Below, in pieces: positions 1 through 8,150 of a stretch of 64,000 bases of DNA (positions are counted from its first letter, which is position 1; each line of letters opens with the position of its first letter). The position numbers were made by a program, and so were the translations under genes. Origin of the DNA: an uncultured Thalassotalea sp. (GTDB lineage: Bacteria > Pseudomonadota > Gammaproteobacteria > Enterobacterales > Alteromonadaceae); the NCBI GenBank assembly GCA_947502355.1, contig CANMZP010000005.1, positions 1 through 64,000 of the forward strand. The letters are read 5' to 3'. The notes under the pieces are model-generated. The model was given only the letters and a program-made list of their open reading frames with translations. It was not told the origin of the DNA and did not search any database.

Positions 1-47
1 GCCTGAGTCCGATAGAATATCGAAATCAGGCCTTTGTAGCCGCTTAA
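1..47 (+). CDS. IS3-family transposase, C-terminal end only (partial)
   Basis: The frame beginning at base 3 reads LSPIEYRNQAFVAA and then a TAA stop at 45-47. The LSPxEYR motif is the usual C-terminal ending of the DDE transposase (OrfB) of IS3-family elements. The rest of the gene lies outside the window, so it cannot be judged intact or broken. A likely right terminal repeat follows six bases after the stop, as expected for this family. Confidence 0.75.
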   Translation, partial: LSPIEYRNQAFVAA

Positions 48-72
48 CAAAGTGTCCAACTTCTTGGGGTCA
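1..72 (+). mobile_element. Right end of an IS3-family insertion sequence
   Basis: The transposase stop at 45-47 is followed at 53-72 by a sequence of the form TGTCCAAC..TTGGGGTCA. This resembles the right terminal inverted repeat of many IS3-family elements, which commonly end in TGTCCAACTTTTTGGGGTCA-like sequence. The left end and target-site duplication are not visible, so the outer boundary near base 72 is an estimate. Confidence 0.65.
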
Positions 73-112
73 CTTCATATACGGGCTTAACTAATTTTTC
101 TAATTTGCTAAA

Positions 113-364
113 TTAAGCAGCTTGTTTGCTATCTGCGGATGCATTCTGTTTTTCTTGATACATCTTGATTAGGTAGTAGATATTTACAAACATGATAAAA
201 CCGTTCATTAGTGCTACTGGTAACGCGCCAATAATAAACCCGTAAGCTGAAAACATGGCACAACCGATGCCGTTTGCGATACGCAATTTAACGATGTTTT
301 TCATCATTAATGAAATAGCTACGATAACTGATGCTGCAAAGCCGAATAATTCTACTGAATCCAT
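113..364 (-). CDS. Small inner-membrane protein, YgjV-like
   Basis: An 83-residue hydrophobic protein with three probable membrane segments at about residues 5-21, 28-48 and 50-68, then a short polar tail. The spacing of Asn and Gly residues in the segments (NGIG, YGF, MNGF) resembles one repeat of the YgjV or SemiSWEET-like small membrane proteins, whose substrates are mostly unknown. The gene stands alone beside the IS3 end and a plausible GGGT Shine-Dalgarno precedes its ATG. The CDS is likely real, but the family name is tentative and no transported substrate can be stated. Confidence 0.6.
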   Translation of the reverse strand: MDSVELFGFAASVIVAISLMMKNIVKLRIANGIGCAMFSAYGFIIGALPVALMNGFIMFVNIYYLIKMYQEKQNASADSKQAA

Positions 365-641
365 TTTGATACCCTCTTGTTGGTTGGTACAGACTGGCTC
401 ATCGTGAACAGAAAAAAAGCATCCGCTGCTTAAGGCTGAAATATTTAATTAATGTTATATTACCATTAAACCCCTCGTTTGACCCGCTAACGTACAAACT
501 GTTACCGATTTTTGCCTAATGAAACACTAATTAATTACCTGGCTTTTACAGCGTATTTACCTTTGTTGTTGCTATAACGTTTTGAGATGAAGTGTGTTAA
601 AGTGGTTTTTTTATTGTTAAATCAAGTGCTTGGAGTTTGTG

Positions 642-1187
642 ATGAGAAGAGAAAATTTGCTGTTTAGCTTGTTTGTGTTATTTGCAGTGCCGTTACAAGC
701 TAACGCGGGACTAGAACGCTTTACTGCAGGGCCCATTTTTAAAGATTATGGCCTTAATACGGTGATTGACCATGGCCTTAAAAATGCTGAAAAACAGCAG
801 TTTAAAATCGTTTTTGATGTGTCTGAGTCAATGGATAACAGCAAAGTGAACAAGCGATTTGATAGCTTGGCCAGGTTTATTAATATGCATGTGCGAGCCG
901 GGGTTCCCAAAGAAAATATATCATTAGCCCTGGTGGTTCACGGGAAGGCCAGTAATGACTTATTGCAAAATGCGGTATTTAAATCTAAGTTCGATAAACA
1001 GAACCCCAATGAGGATTTATTAAAGCAGCTTATGGCAGCAGGCGTGAACATTTACCTGTGTGGACAGTCGGCAAGTTATATGGACATAAAGGCTGGCGAA
1101 TTAATTCCTGGAATAGAAATGAGTCTATCGGCAATGACCAGCAATGCTTTATTGCAGCAGCAAGGTTATACCTTAAATCCCTTTTAG
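642..1187 (+). CDS. Secreted DsrE/DsrF-like protein
   Basis: The ATG at 642 is chosen over an in-frame TTG at 630 because GGAG at 632-635 sits six bases before it. The N-terminus is a cleavable signal peptide (hydrophobic LLFSLFVLFAVPLQANA), so the product should be periplasmic. The mature part shows the DsrE-like alpha/beta fold: a KIVFDVSESMD strand, an LALVVHGKA strand, and a late GVNIYLCGQSA segment carrying the single conserved Cys. DsrE-like proteins take part in sulfur relay or are uncharacterised. There is no dsr operon nearby, so a sulfur role is not supported by context. Confidence 0.75.
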   Translation: MRRENLLFSLFVLFAVPLQANAGLERFTAGPIFKDYGLNTVIDHGLKNAEKQQFKIVFDVSESMDNSKVNKRFDSLARFINMHVRAGVPKENISLALVVHGKASNDLLQNAVFKSKFDKQNPNEDLLKQLMAAGVNIYLCGQSASYMDIKAGELIPGIEMSLSAMTSNALLQQQGYTLNPF

Positions 1188-1480
1188 AGCGTGAAACACT
1201 AGGGCTGTTTATCTTTGGTGGTGATTTTTGCAGCGAATTGTTTGACAATGATACAAGTCTTTTTCACTTTGGAATGCTTATTGCCTTTCACATTGAAAAA
1301 ACGCAGTAGAATTGCCAAACAAACGGTGTCCGTAGGATTCACATCAACAACGACAAAACAGAATATTTATATTTTTAGCCAATAAGTAGAAATTACATTC
1401 AACTTAAGAACAAAAGTTATACAACAAAGGTCAACAGACCCTAGGCAGGGAACGAATACCTGCCTGTGTTATAAAATGGC

Positions 1481-1741
1481 TTATTTAAGTAGTTCATGCC
1501 CTTCAGGCAGTTTTTTCTGGAGCCACAAGGCCAGTTTGTGCTTCATACTTAATAAGTCTTCTTGGTCTTCTGGTAATGGGTGGATCATTTTATCCTGAAC
1601 CAGTAAACGGTATAACGCTTCAATTTTTTGCTTGGCGGCATCGGTACCACTAAACCCTTTATAGCCACGATTTTTGGCGTAGGTTTCGCCGACTTTAAGC
1701 GCCGCTTTTAGTAACGCGGCTTCATTCTTTATTTTTTTCAT
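1481..1741 (-). CDS. DUF5062 family protein
   Basis: An 86-residue, Lys-rich, mostly helical protein beginning MKKIKNEAALLKAALKVGETYA. Its length and the N-terminal NEAxLLKxALxxGxxYAxxRG pattern match the small DUF5062 family of gammaproteobacteria, which has no known function. It lies 28 bases downstream of folE on the same strand and may be cotranscribed with the pterin genes. Neither membrane segments nor a signal peptide are present. The 293-base gap between this gene and the convergent DsrE-like gene holds only a 7-bp inverted repeat (AGGCAGG at 1444-1450, CCTGCCT at 1459-1465) without a clear U tract. Confidence 0.65.
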   Translation of the reverse strand: MKKIKNEAALLKAALKVGETYAKNRGYKGFSGTDAAKQKIEALYRLLVQDKMIHPLPEDQEDLLSMKHKLALWLQKKLPEGHELLK

Positions 1742-1769
1742 TCACTACCTTTTGGGGTCATACTCATTG

Positions 1770-2459
1770 TTATTGAGTTAAAAACTCTTGTCGCTTGCTC
1801 GCGTCTTTTTTAAACAGGCCACTTAATGAGAGTGTGCTGGTATTTGAGCTGGCATCCATTATGCCTCTGGCTTTAACGCAAAAATGCGTTGCATTAATAC
1901 TAACAGCAACATGCTCAGTATCCAGTAAAGTTTTCAATGCAATAAGGATTTGTTGATTTAAACGCTCTTGTACCTGCGGACGTTGTCCGAAAAATTGCAC
2001 GATACGGTTAATTTTAGACAGTCCAATAATTTTTTTATTGGGTATATAAGCAACCCGTACTGTGCCATCAATAGTGATAAAATGATGCTCACAAGTGCTG
2101 GTTAAGCCAATGTCTTTAACTAATACCATTTCATCAAGGCCCATTTTATTATCGATATCGGTAATTTTTGGAAAGTTGCTGTAATCTAGGCCACTAAAGA
2201 GTTCATTCACATACATTTTGGCAATTCTTTCTGGGGTATTGGTTAAGCTGTCGTCGCTTAAGTCCAATTCAAGGGTTTGACAAATATCAGTGAATGATTT
2301 TGTTAATTTTTGAATTTTTTCTTTGCTGCTAAGGTGCTGCGCAACCATTGGGGTTTCCAGACCTGCGTCGACAAGGGCATCACGAACTTGTTGAGCATGT
2401 GAACTAATAGGTTGTTCATCTGTTACGATTTTTAATGATTTACTGATGTTACCGGCCAT
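1770..2459 (-). CDS. folE: GTP cyclohydrolase I
   Basis: GTP cyclohydrolase I converts GTP to 7,8-dihydroneopterin triphosphate, the entry step to folates and other pterins, in the cytoplasm. The 229-residue product shows the family signatures: the zinc-binding STCEHHF segment, [20 protein letters not shown], and the second zinc Cys in THFCVKARG. Length is close to E. coli FolE (222). It is the last of a folX-folM-folE array on the minus strand, 26 bases after folM. That arrangement suggests a tetrahydromonapterin role rather than, or as well as, general folate synthesis. Confidence 0.95.
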   Translation of the reverse strand: MAGNISKSLKIVTDEQPISSHAQQVRDALVDAGLETPMVAQHLSSKEKIQKLTKSFTDICQTLELDLSDDSLTNTPERIAKMYVNELFSGLDYSNFPKITDIDNKMGLDEMVLVKDIGLTSTCEHHFITIDGTVRVAYIPNKKIIGLSKINRIVQFFGQRPQVQERLNQQILIALKTLLDTEHVAVSINATHFCVKARGIMDASSNTSTLSLSGLFKKDASKRQEFLTQ

Positions 2460-2485
2460 ATTGCCCCCACCGTGTGGTTATGTAG

Positions 2486-3208
2486 TTAAACTAAATGCCT
2501 GCCGCCATTTACCGCTTGAGTATGACCGGTTACGTATCTGCTGCTTAGCAGATATTCAACGGCTTTTACCCCTTCAATCTCGCCTGGCTCTATTTGCATC
2601 AGAGATTTTTTTAGTGCTTTGCTTTTATACTCGTCACTATCTCCTTCATTAAACATCAAGAGTGCAGGGGCGATGCTGTTTACTTTGATTTTGGGTGCCC
2701 ACTTTGATGCGAATGACAGCGTTAAATTTTGCAAAGCCGCTTTGCTTGCGGCATAAGCGATGTGTTTTTTACTTCCCTTGGATACGATATGATCCGTTAG
2801 GTGGATCACATCACTTGGTTGCTGCACTCTGTCATAATACGCCTGTAATAATGTTTCTAAACCTAAGTTTAGTAGATACGGGGTATTAACATGAATTTGC
2901 ATCATCTTATTCAACAGGTTATTTGCATCGGTCGCCGTTTTTTCAGCTTGCCAGTCCGAGGCATTGTGAATTATTGCTCTAATCGAGCCGACTTTATTGG
3001 TCAGCTCTTTAATGAAATTTTCAACACCTTGTTTGCAGGCAAAATCTGCCTGAATGCAGTCAATCCCTAGGTTTTGCAATTCATCAATGCGCTGATGTCG
3101 GGTTCGGTAGCTGATGATTACTTGACCGTGCTTATTGTGGAGCGCTTTGGCAAGCGCAAAGCCTAACCGCTGACCGCCGCCAGTGATAATAATGACGTTA
3201 TCTTTCAT
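2486..3208 (-). CDS. folM: Dihydromonapterin reductase (SDR family)
   Basis: A 240-residue short-chain dehydrogenase/reductase. Visible features are the N-terminal Rossmann motif TGGGQRLG, the NAG-equivalent HNAS segment, and the catalytic YAASK. Known FolM reduces dihydromonapterin and dihydrofolate to tetrahydro forms using NADPH. Assignment as FolM rather than a generic SDR rests on its place between folX and folE. Its start overlaps the folX stop in a TAATG junction at 3206-3210, showing translational coupling. Confidence 0.88.
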   Translation of the reverse strand: MKDNVIIITGGGQRLGFALAKALHNKHGQVIISYRTRHQRIDELQNLGIDCIQADFACKQGVENFIKELTNKVGSIRAIIHNASDWQAEKTATDANNLLNKMMQIHVNTPYLLNLGLETLLQAYYDRVQQPSDVIHLTDHIVSKGSKKHIAYAASKAALQNLTLSFASKWAPKIKVNSIAPALLMFNEGDSDEYKSKALKKSLMQIEPGEIEGVKAVEYLLSSRYVTGHTQAVNGGRHLV

Positions 3209-3612
3209 TATGAACGTGTCGCACTAAGGGTCAGTGAAACTGAATCCGCAAATCTTAACGCATGTGGTTTTTCAACTGTCACTTTAGCAACCGTAACCAG
3301 CTCAGACTCCATCGCGATGTCGAGCAGGTCAGAGGTTAATTTTTCCAATAATTTAAAGTGACCACTTTCGACATGGGCGATCATTTTCTTGGTGATGGTT
3401 TTGTAGTTAAGGGCTTGATTTTTTTCATCACTGCGACAGGCATTATCGGCCGGGTAACGAATTTGGGCATTAATCACAATGTCTTGTTGTTTACACAACT
3501 CTTCAGGATTAAACCCTATATAGGTTCTGAGGCGTAAATTGATGATGTCAATGGTTGCATCAGCATGGGTGATGGTTTTGGTTTGCGGTTGAATATTTGA
3601 AAGTGCCGTCAT
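3208..3612 (-). CDS. folX: Dihydroneopterin triphosphate 2'-epimerase
   Basis: FolX epimerises dihydroneopterin triphosphate to dihydromonapterin triphosphate. The 134-residue product has the aldolase/epimerase fold markers [16 protein letters not shown] near the N-terminus, NYKTITKKM in the middle and [15 protein letters not shown] near the C-terminus. FolB, its paralogue, is the main alternative; the coupling to folM and folE favours FolX. It begins the three-gene array, and no terminator is seen before folM. Confidence 0.88.
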   Translation of the reverse strand: MTALSNIQPQTKTITHADATIDIINLRLRTYIGFNPEELCKQQDIVINAQIRYPADNACRSDEKNQALNYKTITKKMIAHVESGHFKLLEKLTSDLLDIAMESELVTVAKVTVEKPHALRFADSVSLTLSATRS

Positions 3613-3663
3613 AAGTCGTCCTTATCTTTTTAAACCAGTATAACGACAACTTAAATAAAGTAG

Positions 3664-3689
3664 CAAGGCTCTAATGTTTCAGAGCCTTG
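3664..3689 (-). terminator. Hairpin downstream of ubiV
   Basis: A perfect 9-bp inverted repeat, CAAGGCTCT (3664-3672) and AGAGCCTTG (3681-3689), separated by eight bases, lies just past the ubiV stop. On the minus strand it is followed by a moderately T-rich stretch. It plausibly ends the ubiUV transcript ahead of folX. Confidence 0.6.
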
Positions 3690-3701
3690 TATTGTGAGGG
3701 G

Positions 3702-4574
3702 CTAGCCCACCGACATACCAGCAATTTGATGCCAGTAGCCATTGCTGTGGTTTTCTGGCAGATTTTTGAATTCTGGATTGTTATTACGGTCCATAAACTG
3801 ATCTAGGATCACAAAGGTATCATCTTGTTGTGGGCTAATGCGAAGCACATCCACCAGGTTTTTCATGCTCGGCAAGTCATTACTCAGGTTGTAGCAGTAA
3901 CCAGACATGGTTTGAATGCCATTTAATACAAACAGCTCTTTGCCTTCTTGACTGCTGGCAATACGACCCTCTGGGTATTTAATGCAGCATAATTCACAAT
4001 CATCTTTACCGCGGTTTTCACTGCGAGCCGTAAAACAACGGGCCGAGAATGCCAGAGGTAAATGACCAAAGACTTGTGTTTCTACCTCAAATTTATCACG
4101 TAAGTTTTGCTCATCAAGCTCGTCTAACGTTTGTTTGATCCAATCACGGCCTAGTTCTACTGGGGTAACCCAGCGTTGCATGCCCATTTTAAGCAAGCGC
4201 TTTAAGCTTGGTGCGTTATAGGCATTAATGGCTTGGCCACAGACAAATTCAACGTTATTTTGATGACATAAATCAATGGCACCTACGTCGTTGGCTTCAA
4301 TAATAAAGTCGCCGTTATCGCAATACTTTTTCAATAACATCACCTCAGATGGGGCTTCTAACAAGGCCATGGTCGATATAACCACTTGCTTGTTGGTTGT
4401 TGCCAGCGCTTTGGCAATGCCTAGCCAGTCTTTTTGGCGTAATTCACGTCGTTTAGAACAGACAGACTCGCCCAAGTAAATGATATCCGCGTTTGAGTTT
4501 GCCGCTTGTTGGTAAAAGTCTTCAACCGTTTGCTTAGGCCAATAATATTGAATCGCCCCTAATGAATATTTCAT
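3702..4574 (-). CDS. ubiV: Oxygen-independent ubiquinone hydroxylation protein UbiV
   Basis: A 290-residue U32-peptidase-family protein. UbiV and UbiU form a heterodimer with 4Fe-4S clusters that hydroxylates ubiquinone precursors without oxygen. Cysteines consistent with cluster ligands are visible in SVCSKRRELR near residue 40 and in DDCELCCIKYPEGR near residue 195. It lies 16 bases behind ubiU on the same strand and opposite ubiT. This matches the known ubiUV/ubiT grouping and allows UbiV to be told from ordinary collagenase-like U32 proteins. Confidence 0.93.
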   Translation of the reverse strand: MKYSLGAIQYYWPKQTVEDFYQQAANSNADIIYLGESVCSKRRELRQKDWLGIAKALATTNKQVVISTMALLEAPSEVMLLKKYCDNGDFIIEANDVGAIDLCHQNNVEFVCGQAINAYNAPSLKRLLKMGMQRWVTPVELGRDWIKQTLDELDEQNLRDKFEVETQVFGHLPLAFSARCFTARSENRGKDDCELCCIKYPEGRIASSQEGKELFVLNGIQTMSGYCYNLSNDLPSMKNLVDVLRISPQQDDTFVILDQFMDRNNNPEFKNLPENHSNGYWHQIAGMSVG

Positions 4575-4590
4575 GCTCTGTCCTTCTCAA

Positions 4591-5586
4591 TTATTGCCAT
4601 TTACGGTGGTAGGCACCAAGCGTGGTTTGTGAGCCTTCCGATACTTCACCTAACTGAGTCATCCAAGCCGGATCGGCTTTGTAGTTTTCAGGATCGGCTT
4701 TATAGGCATCAATGGCTTGACGCCATAAGCGAGTCACGGTTGATACATAAGCGGGGCTGCGTTGCCTGCCTTCAATCTTAACCGATGACACATTGGCTTT
4801 AACCAATTGTGGGATAAGGTCAATGGTATTCAAACTCGTTGGCTCTTCTAAGGCGTGATAGGTGTTTTCATCGACATTAAAACGGCCTTTACATAAGGTC
4901 GGATAACCGGCATTTTCACCGTCTTGATAGCGGTCGATAAGCACATTGTTTAAGCGTGACTCAAGGCCTTGGTCTGTTTCTTGCCAATTTACGTATTTAG
5001 CCGGCGAACATGCGCCCACGGTGTTCGGGCTTTCACCCGTCAGATAAGACGATAAATAGCAACGGCCTTCCGCCATAATGCACAAGCTACCAAACGCAAA
5101 CACTTCCAAATCAATATCGGTTTGTTGTGATAATTGTTTGACTTGATGCAATGATAAAACCCGAGGTAGGACAACACGTTTAATATTAAAGTTATTTCGA
5201 TAAAAGTCGATTGCTGCTTTATTGGTTGCCGAGGCCTGTACCGACAAGTGGATTTCGGCATCTGGGTATTTTTCTGATGCGTAATCTAATACCGCCATAT
5301 CCGCAATGATGATCGCATTTGCGCCGATATCGACGGCTTTATCAACCGCGTATTGCCAATGTTTAAATTGTCCTGGACGCGCAAATGTGTTGATGGCCAC
5401 ATGCAAACTTTTATTCTTTTGGTGAATTAAATTTGCGGCTTGTAAAATGCGTTTGTCATTGAAATTTAACCCTGAAAAGTGACGCGCGTTTGTTTCGTTG
5501 TTCATGCCAATATAAATGGCATCGGCGCCGTGTTCTAAAGCGGTTTTGACAGCCGGTAAACTGCCCGCTGGGCAAAGTAATTCCAT
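4591..5586 (-). CDS. ubiU: Oxygen-independent ubiquinone hydroxylation protein UbiU
   Basis: A 331-residue U32-family protein beginning MELLCPAGSLPAVKTALEHGADAIYIG, the typical U32 TIM-barrel start. The CIMAEGRCYLSSYLTG segment, the later GACSPAKYVNW Cys and the LCKGRF Cys give the four candidate cluster ligands known for UbiU. It is the first gene of the ubiUV pair and diverges from ubiT across a 127-base region holding a candidate FNR site. The product acts in the cytoplasm with UbiV and UbiT under oxygen-poor conditions. Confidence 0.94.
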   Translation of the reverse strand: MELLCPAGSLPAVKTALEHGADAIYIGMNNETNARHFSGLNFNDKRILQAANLIHQKNKSLHVAINTFARPGQFKHWQYAVDKAVDIGANAIIIADMAVLDYASEKYPDAEIHLSVQASATNKAAIDFYRNNFNIKRVVLPRVLSLHQVKQLSQQTDIDLEVFAFGSLCIMAEGRCYLSSYLTGESPNTVGACSPAKYVNWQETDQGLESRLNNVLIDRYQDGENAGYPTLCKGRFNVDENTYHALEEPTSLNTIDLIPQLVKANVSSVKIEGRQRSPAYVSTVTRLWRQAIDAYKADPENYKADPAWMTQLGEVSEGSQTTLGAYHRKWQ

Positions 5587-5642
5587 ACATCATCCTTATT
5601 TTTTCTTTGCGCGCTATATTAATTTGTTTTCAATTTGTATTG

Positions 5643-5656
5643 TTGATATAGATTAA
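5643..5656. promoter_or_regulatory. Candidate FNR box between ubiUV and ubiT
   Basis: TTGATATAGATTAA matches the FNR consensus TTGAT-N4-ATCAA at nine of ten positions. It sits in the intergenic region from which ubiUV and ubiT diverge. Anaerobic control of these genes by FNR is known in E. coli, so the position makes biological sense. The match is by eye only. Confidence 0.6.
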
Positions 5657-5713
5657 AATCATCGACTAAAGTTTTTGTTAGCGTTGACGGCTATTTAATT
5701 GAAGAGAACCCCC

Positions 5714-6178
5714 ATGTTTATTGACCGTCAAATTGTCAGCATTATTCCTAAATTTGCTGAGATCTCAAGCCGAGTTGTACCAAAGCATTTACAACAAAAA
5801 GCCATTACTTTTGCTATCAACAAGCTACTTAAAGAACATATCGAAGACGGTGAGTTAGACTTCCTTGAAGGACAGTTTTTACAGATTAAAGTTAATGATG
5901 CAGATATTTCTTGGTTTTTTACCCTAGTCGATGAACAGATCATTGTTGGTGATAAACAACTAACGGCAGATTCTTGTATTAGTGGTGATTTTAATAGTTT
6001 TGTTTTATTGGCCTCGCAAACCATCGATCCAGATACGTTATTTTTTAAACGTAAATTGCTCATTGAAGGCGATGTGGAATTGGGCTTGGCGATTAAAAAT
6101 CTGCTCGATAGAGTCGAGTTAGATCAATTTCCCGATTTGCTGTTAAAGCCATTAATGTCTTACGCGAAAAAAGTGTAA
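5714..6178 (+). CDS. ubiT: Ubiquinone anaerobic biosynthesis accessory protein UbiT (SCP2 domain)
   Basis: An SCP2 sterol-carrier-like lipid-binding protein that works with UbiU and UbiV in anaerobic ubiquinone synthesis. The ATG at 5714 is preferred to the in-frame TTG at 5699 because GAAGAGA precedes it. The 154-residue product has a hydrophobic helical N-terminus (KFAEISSRVVPKHLQQKAITFAIN) and an SCP2 core containing ISGDFNSFVLLASQTIDPDTLFFKRKLLIEGD split over about residues 92-124, including the GD-x-LG motif (EGDVELGLAIKNLLD). The C-terminus is short, as in other UbiT proteins. Confidence 0.93.
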   Translation: MFIDRQIVSIIPKFAEISSRVVPKHLQQKAITFAINKLLKEHIEDGELDFLEGQFLQIKVNDADISWFFTLVDEQIIVGDKQLTADSCISGDFNSFVLLASQTIDPDTLFFKRKLLIEGDVELGLAIKNLLDRVELDQFPDLLLKPLMSYAKKV

Positions 6179-6255
6179 AGCACCCGATTGTTTACTTGAG
6201 TGCTACCTTAAAGCGAAAATAATGAAAGATAGCTTGGCTTTCATTATGGCTTATG

Positions 6256-6289
6256 TATAATGACTGAACGTTTAGACGTCTAAACATCT
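6256..6289 (+). promoter_or_regulatory. Promoter -10 with tandem MetJ-like operators
   Basis: A perfect TATAAT occurs at 6256-6261. Directly downstream lie three abutting 8-mers: GAACGTTT (6266-6273), AGACGTCT (6274-6281) and AAACATCT (6282-6289). The centre is identical to the known MetJ box AGACGTCT, and the flanks match it at five and six of eight positions. The perfect palindrome GTTTAGACGTCTAAAC spans 6270-6285. MetJ binds tandem boxes in exactly this register, so methionine-responsive repression of the next gene is likely. No good -35 is visible. Confidence 0.65.
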
Positions 6290-6371
6290 TTATGCTTAAC
6301 TGCTCTGTTTGATTTAATCGGCATAATTGTTTTGATGTCTTGGGTATTTTATTTACAACACGGGTATCGCG

Positions 6372-7067
6372 ATGCGCTTATTTGACATTTTAGGGGTTCT
6401 TTATGAACCGGTGAACATTCTTGACTCACACGAACATTTATTAACGTACGTAGAGCCAGAATTGAATGAAGATGGCACCTGTCCTATTTATAAGGTACCT
6501 GGCAATACCTACAGCTTATTGCAATATGCGCATAACGAGGAACAAAAAGCCCATTTGCTCGATCTCTTGGTGCGTTTAAGTCGATTAGTCCGTTGGATCC
6601 ATATTCAATCGGATGTCGACTGGTTTGGCATCTACTTGCGCCATGGCGACAAGTTAGTGAAATACGTATACAACGGCGAAATGTCAAAAGCAGAATTTGA
6701 AATCTCACAAGAGCACTTGAGCAAATCCATTAACACTAAGGTCATTATGGAACGTCGCCCTTATTATATCCCTAATGTTGATAACCATGACGGTCCATAT
6801 TATCGCTGTGATGTGAAGGTCAAATCTGAGTTATGTTGTCCAATTTTTGCATCCGATGGGCAAGTGATGGGGATCTTTGATTGTGAGGATCATCGTCCTA
6901 ACTTTTTTGATGATAAAATTGAATTCATTGTAAAACAAGTGCGTAAGGCCATAGAGATCTTTTTGGAAGACCATCCATACGTGATCAATTCAAACGACTT
7001 CAGTTTGACTGAGTCGGCGTTTGATAGAGACATTAAAAAGCAATTAATGGCGCATAAGACCGCCTAA
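6372..7067 (+). CDS. GAF domain protein, resembling free methionine-(R)-sulfoxide reductase
   Basis: A 231-residue cytoplasmic protein with a GAF domain at about residues 60-205 (DWFGIYLRHGDKLV, SELCCPIFASDGQVMGIFDCED) and a helical N-terminal part. The order of motifs resembles free methionine-(R)-sulfoxide reductase, fRMsr/MsrC. A Cys in YYRCD sits where that enzyme has its catalytic HIAC Cys, but the region matching its GVCG resolving Cys reads LSKSI and has none. It may therefore be a relative with altered chemistry or only a sensor domain. The MetJ-like operator array in front supports a methionine link. The ATG at 6372 has GGGTATCG upstream as a weak ribosome site. Confidence 0.7.
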   Translation: MRLFDILGVLYEPVNILDSHEHLLTYVEPELNEDGTCPIYKVPGNTYSLLQYAHNEEQKAHLLDLLVRLSRLVRWIHIQSDVDWFGIYLRHGDKLVKYVYNGEMSKAEFEISQEHLSKSINTKVIMERRPYYIPNVDNHDGPYYRCDVKVKSELCCPIFASDGQVMGIFDCEDHRPNFFDDKIEFIVKQVRKAIEIFLEDHPYVINSNDFSLTESAFDRDIKKQLMAHKTA

Positions 7068-7124
7068 ACGGGCTATCATTTTTCGTTGTTAACTCTCTGT
7101 TTTAATAACCCCTATTTTAATAAG

Positions 7125-8006
7125 TCAGTCGAAATGATTAATGATTTTATCTAGGCAAAGACTTACCCGCGAAGAGCGAGCGCTCATTTGCGGGTAAATC
7201 AAATACAGCTCCCTCTGATCACTTTTAATATCTCCTAATACTCTGACCAACTTTTGACTGGCGATTTCTTTTCCCACCATATATTCCGGCAACCGTGCTA
7301 TGCCTAGCCCATCAATACAGGCCTGTTTTAATAGGTCATTATCGGAAGCTACAAACTTGCCTTTAGGTTTGATTTTTTCGACCTCTTTATCGTTATAAAA
7401 ATGCCATTCATTCCAATGCGACAAAACCAAACAGTCTAAATGGGTCAACTGCGCCGGTGTTCGTAGCTTAATGCCCTGTTGTGATAGTTGGTCAATAAAC
7501 TGGGGCGCTGCACAACATACATACTCAATATGAGACAGGTGTCGAGCAATCATATCCTGTGGTGGGGTGTTGGTGATCCTTACCGCAAAATCAAAGTCAT
7601 CGACGTTCAAATTATGGGTATCGTTGCCAGAAGGGGTGATGATGGATATTTCTGGGTGATCCCGCAATATTTGCGAAAAAATCGGCCACAAAATATGTTT
7701 GGCTACGCCTACCGGGGCGGTACACTTCACCATACCCGATAACTGTTGCTCACTTTGCTCAAGCAAGGATTTTGATTGTTGCCAAAGTCCGGTCAAATTC
7801 TTTGCTTGTTGATAGAGAATTTCACCTGCCGAGGTAAGTCGCATGGTCCGAGTATTGCGTACCAATAATTGTTTTCCTAAAGCCACTTCGAGTTTTTTTA
7901 CGTGCTTGGATAAATAGCCTTTGGATACCCCAAGGTGATCCGCCGCTCTAGAGAAACTGCCTTGTTTTACCACTTCGGCAAAGAGTCGCATGCTGTCGAT
8001 ATTCAA
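7125..8006 (-). CDS. LysR-family transcriptional regulator
   Basis: A 293-residue LysR regulator with the winged helix at residues 1-60 (FAEVVKQGSFSRAADHLGVSKGYLSKHVKKLE) and a substrate-binding domain from about residue 90. The listed start is TTG at 8006; an ATG at 7991 (MRLFAEVV) is possible but would cut into the usual N-terminus. Neither start has a strong ribosome site. It diverges from the GH13 lipoprotein gene across 144 bases, so control of that gene or of itself is plausible. The inducer cannot be read from sequence. Confidence 0.88.
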   Translation of the reverse strand: MNIDSMRLFAEVVKQGSFSRAADHLGVSKGYLSKHVKKLEVALGKQLLVRNTRTMRLTSAGEILYQQAKNLTGLWQQSKSLLEQSEQQLSGMVKCTAPVGVAKHILWPIFSQILRDHPEISIITPSGNDTHNLNVDDFDFAVRITNTPPQDMIARHLSHIEYVCCAAPQFIDQLSQQGIKLRTPAQLTHLDCLVLSHWNEWHFYNDKEVEKIKPKGKFVASDNDLLKQACIDGLGIARLPEYMVGKEIASQKLVRVLGDIKSDQRELYLIYPQMSARSSRVSLCLDKIINHFD

Positions 8007-8150
8007 TGAAAAATGTCGCTATCTAAATTAGTTTATGGAAACCATTTTGTAGCTTGTTTCTATTTGGAAACAATGTTTTTTCATTCATCGGTTGTTTTAA
8101 AATAAAATTGCGCAACAATTGAGCCAATTTAAAACGATAGGAATGAACTG

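Noticed and set aside
1058-1309. 83-residue plus-strand open frame overlapping the end of the DsrE-like gene
   Set aside because: It is mostly another frame of the DsrE-like gene and has no ribosome site or recognisable motif.
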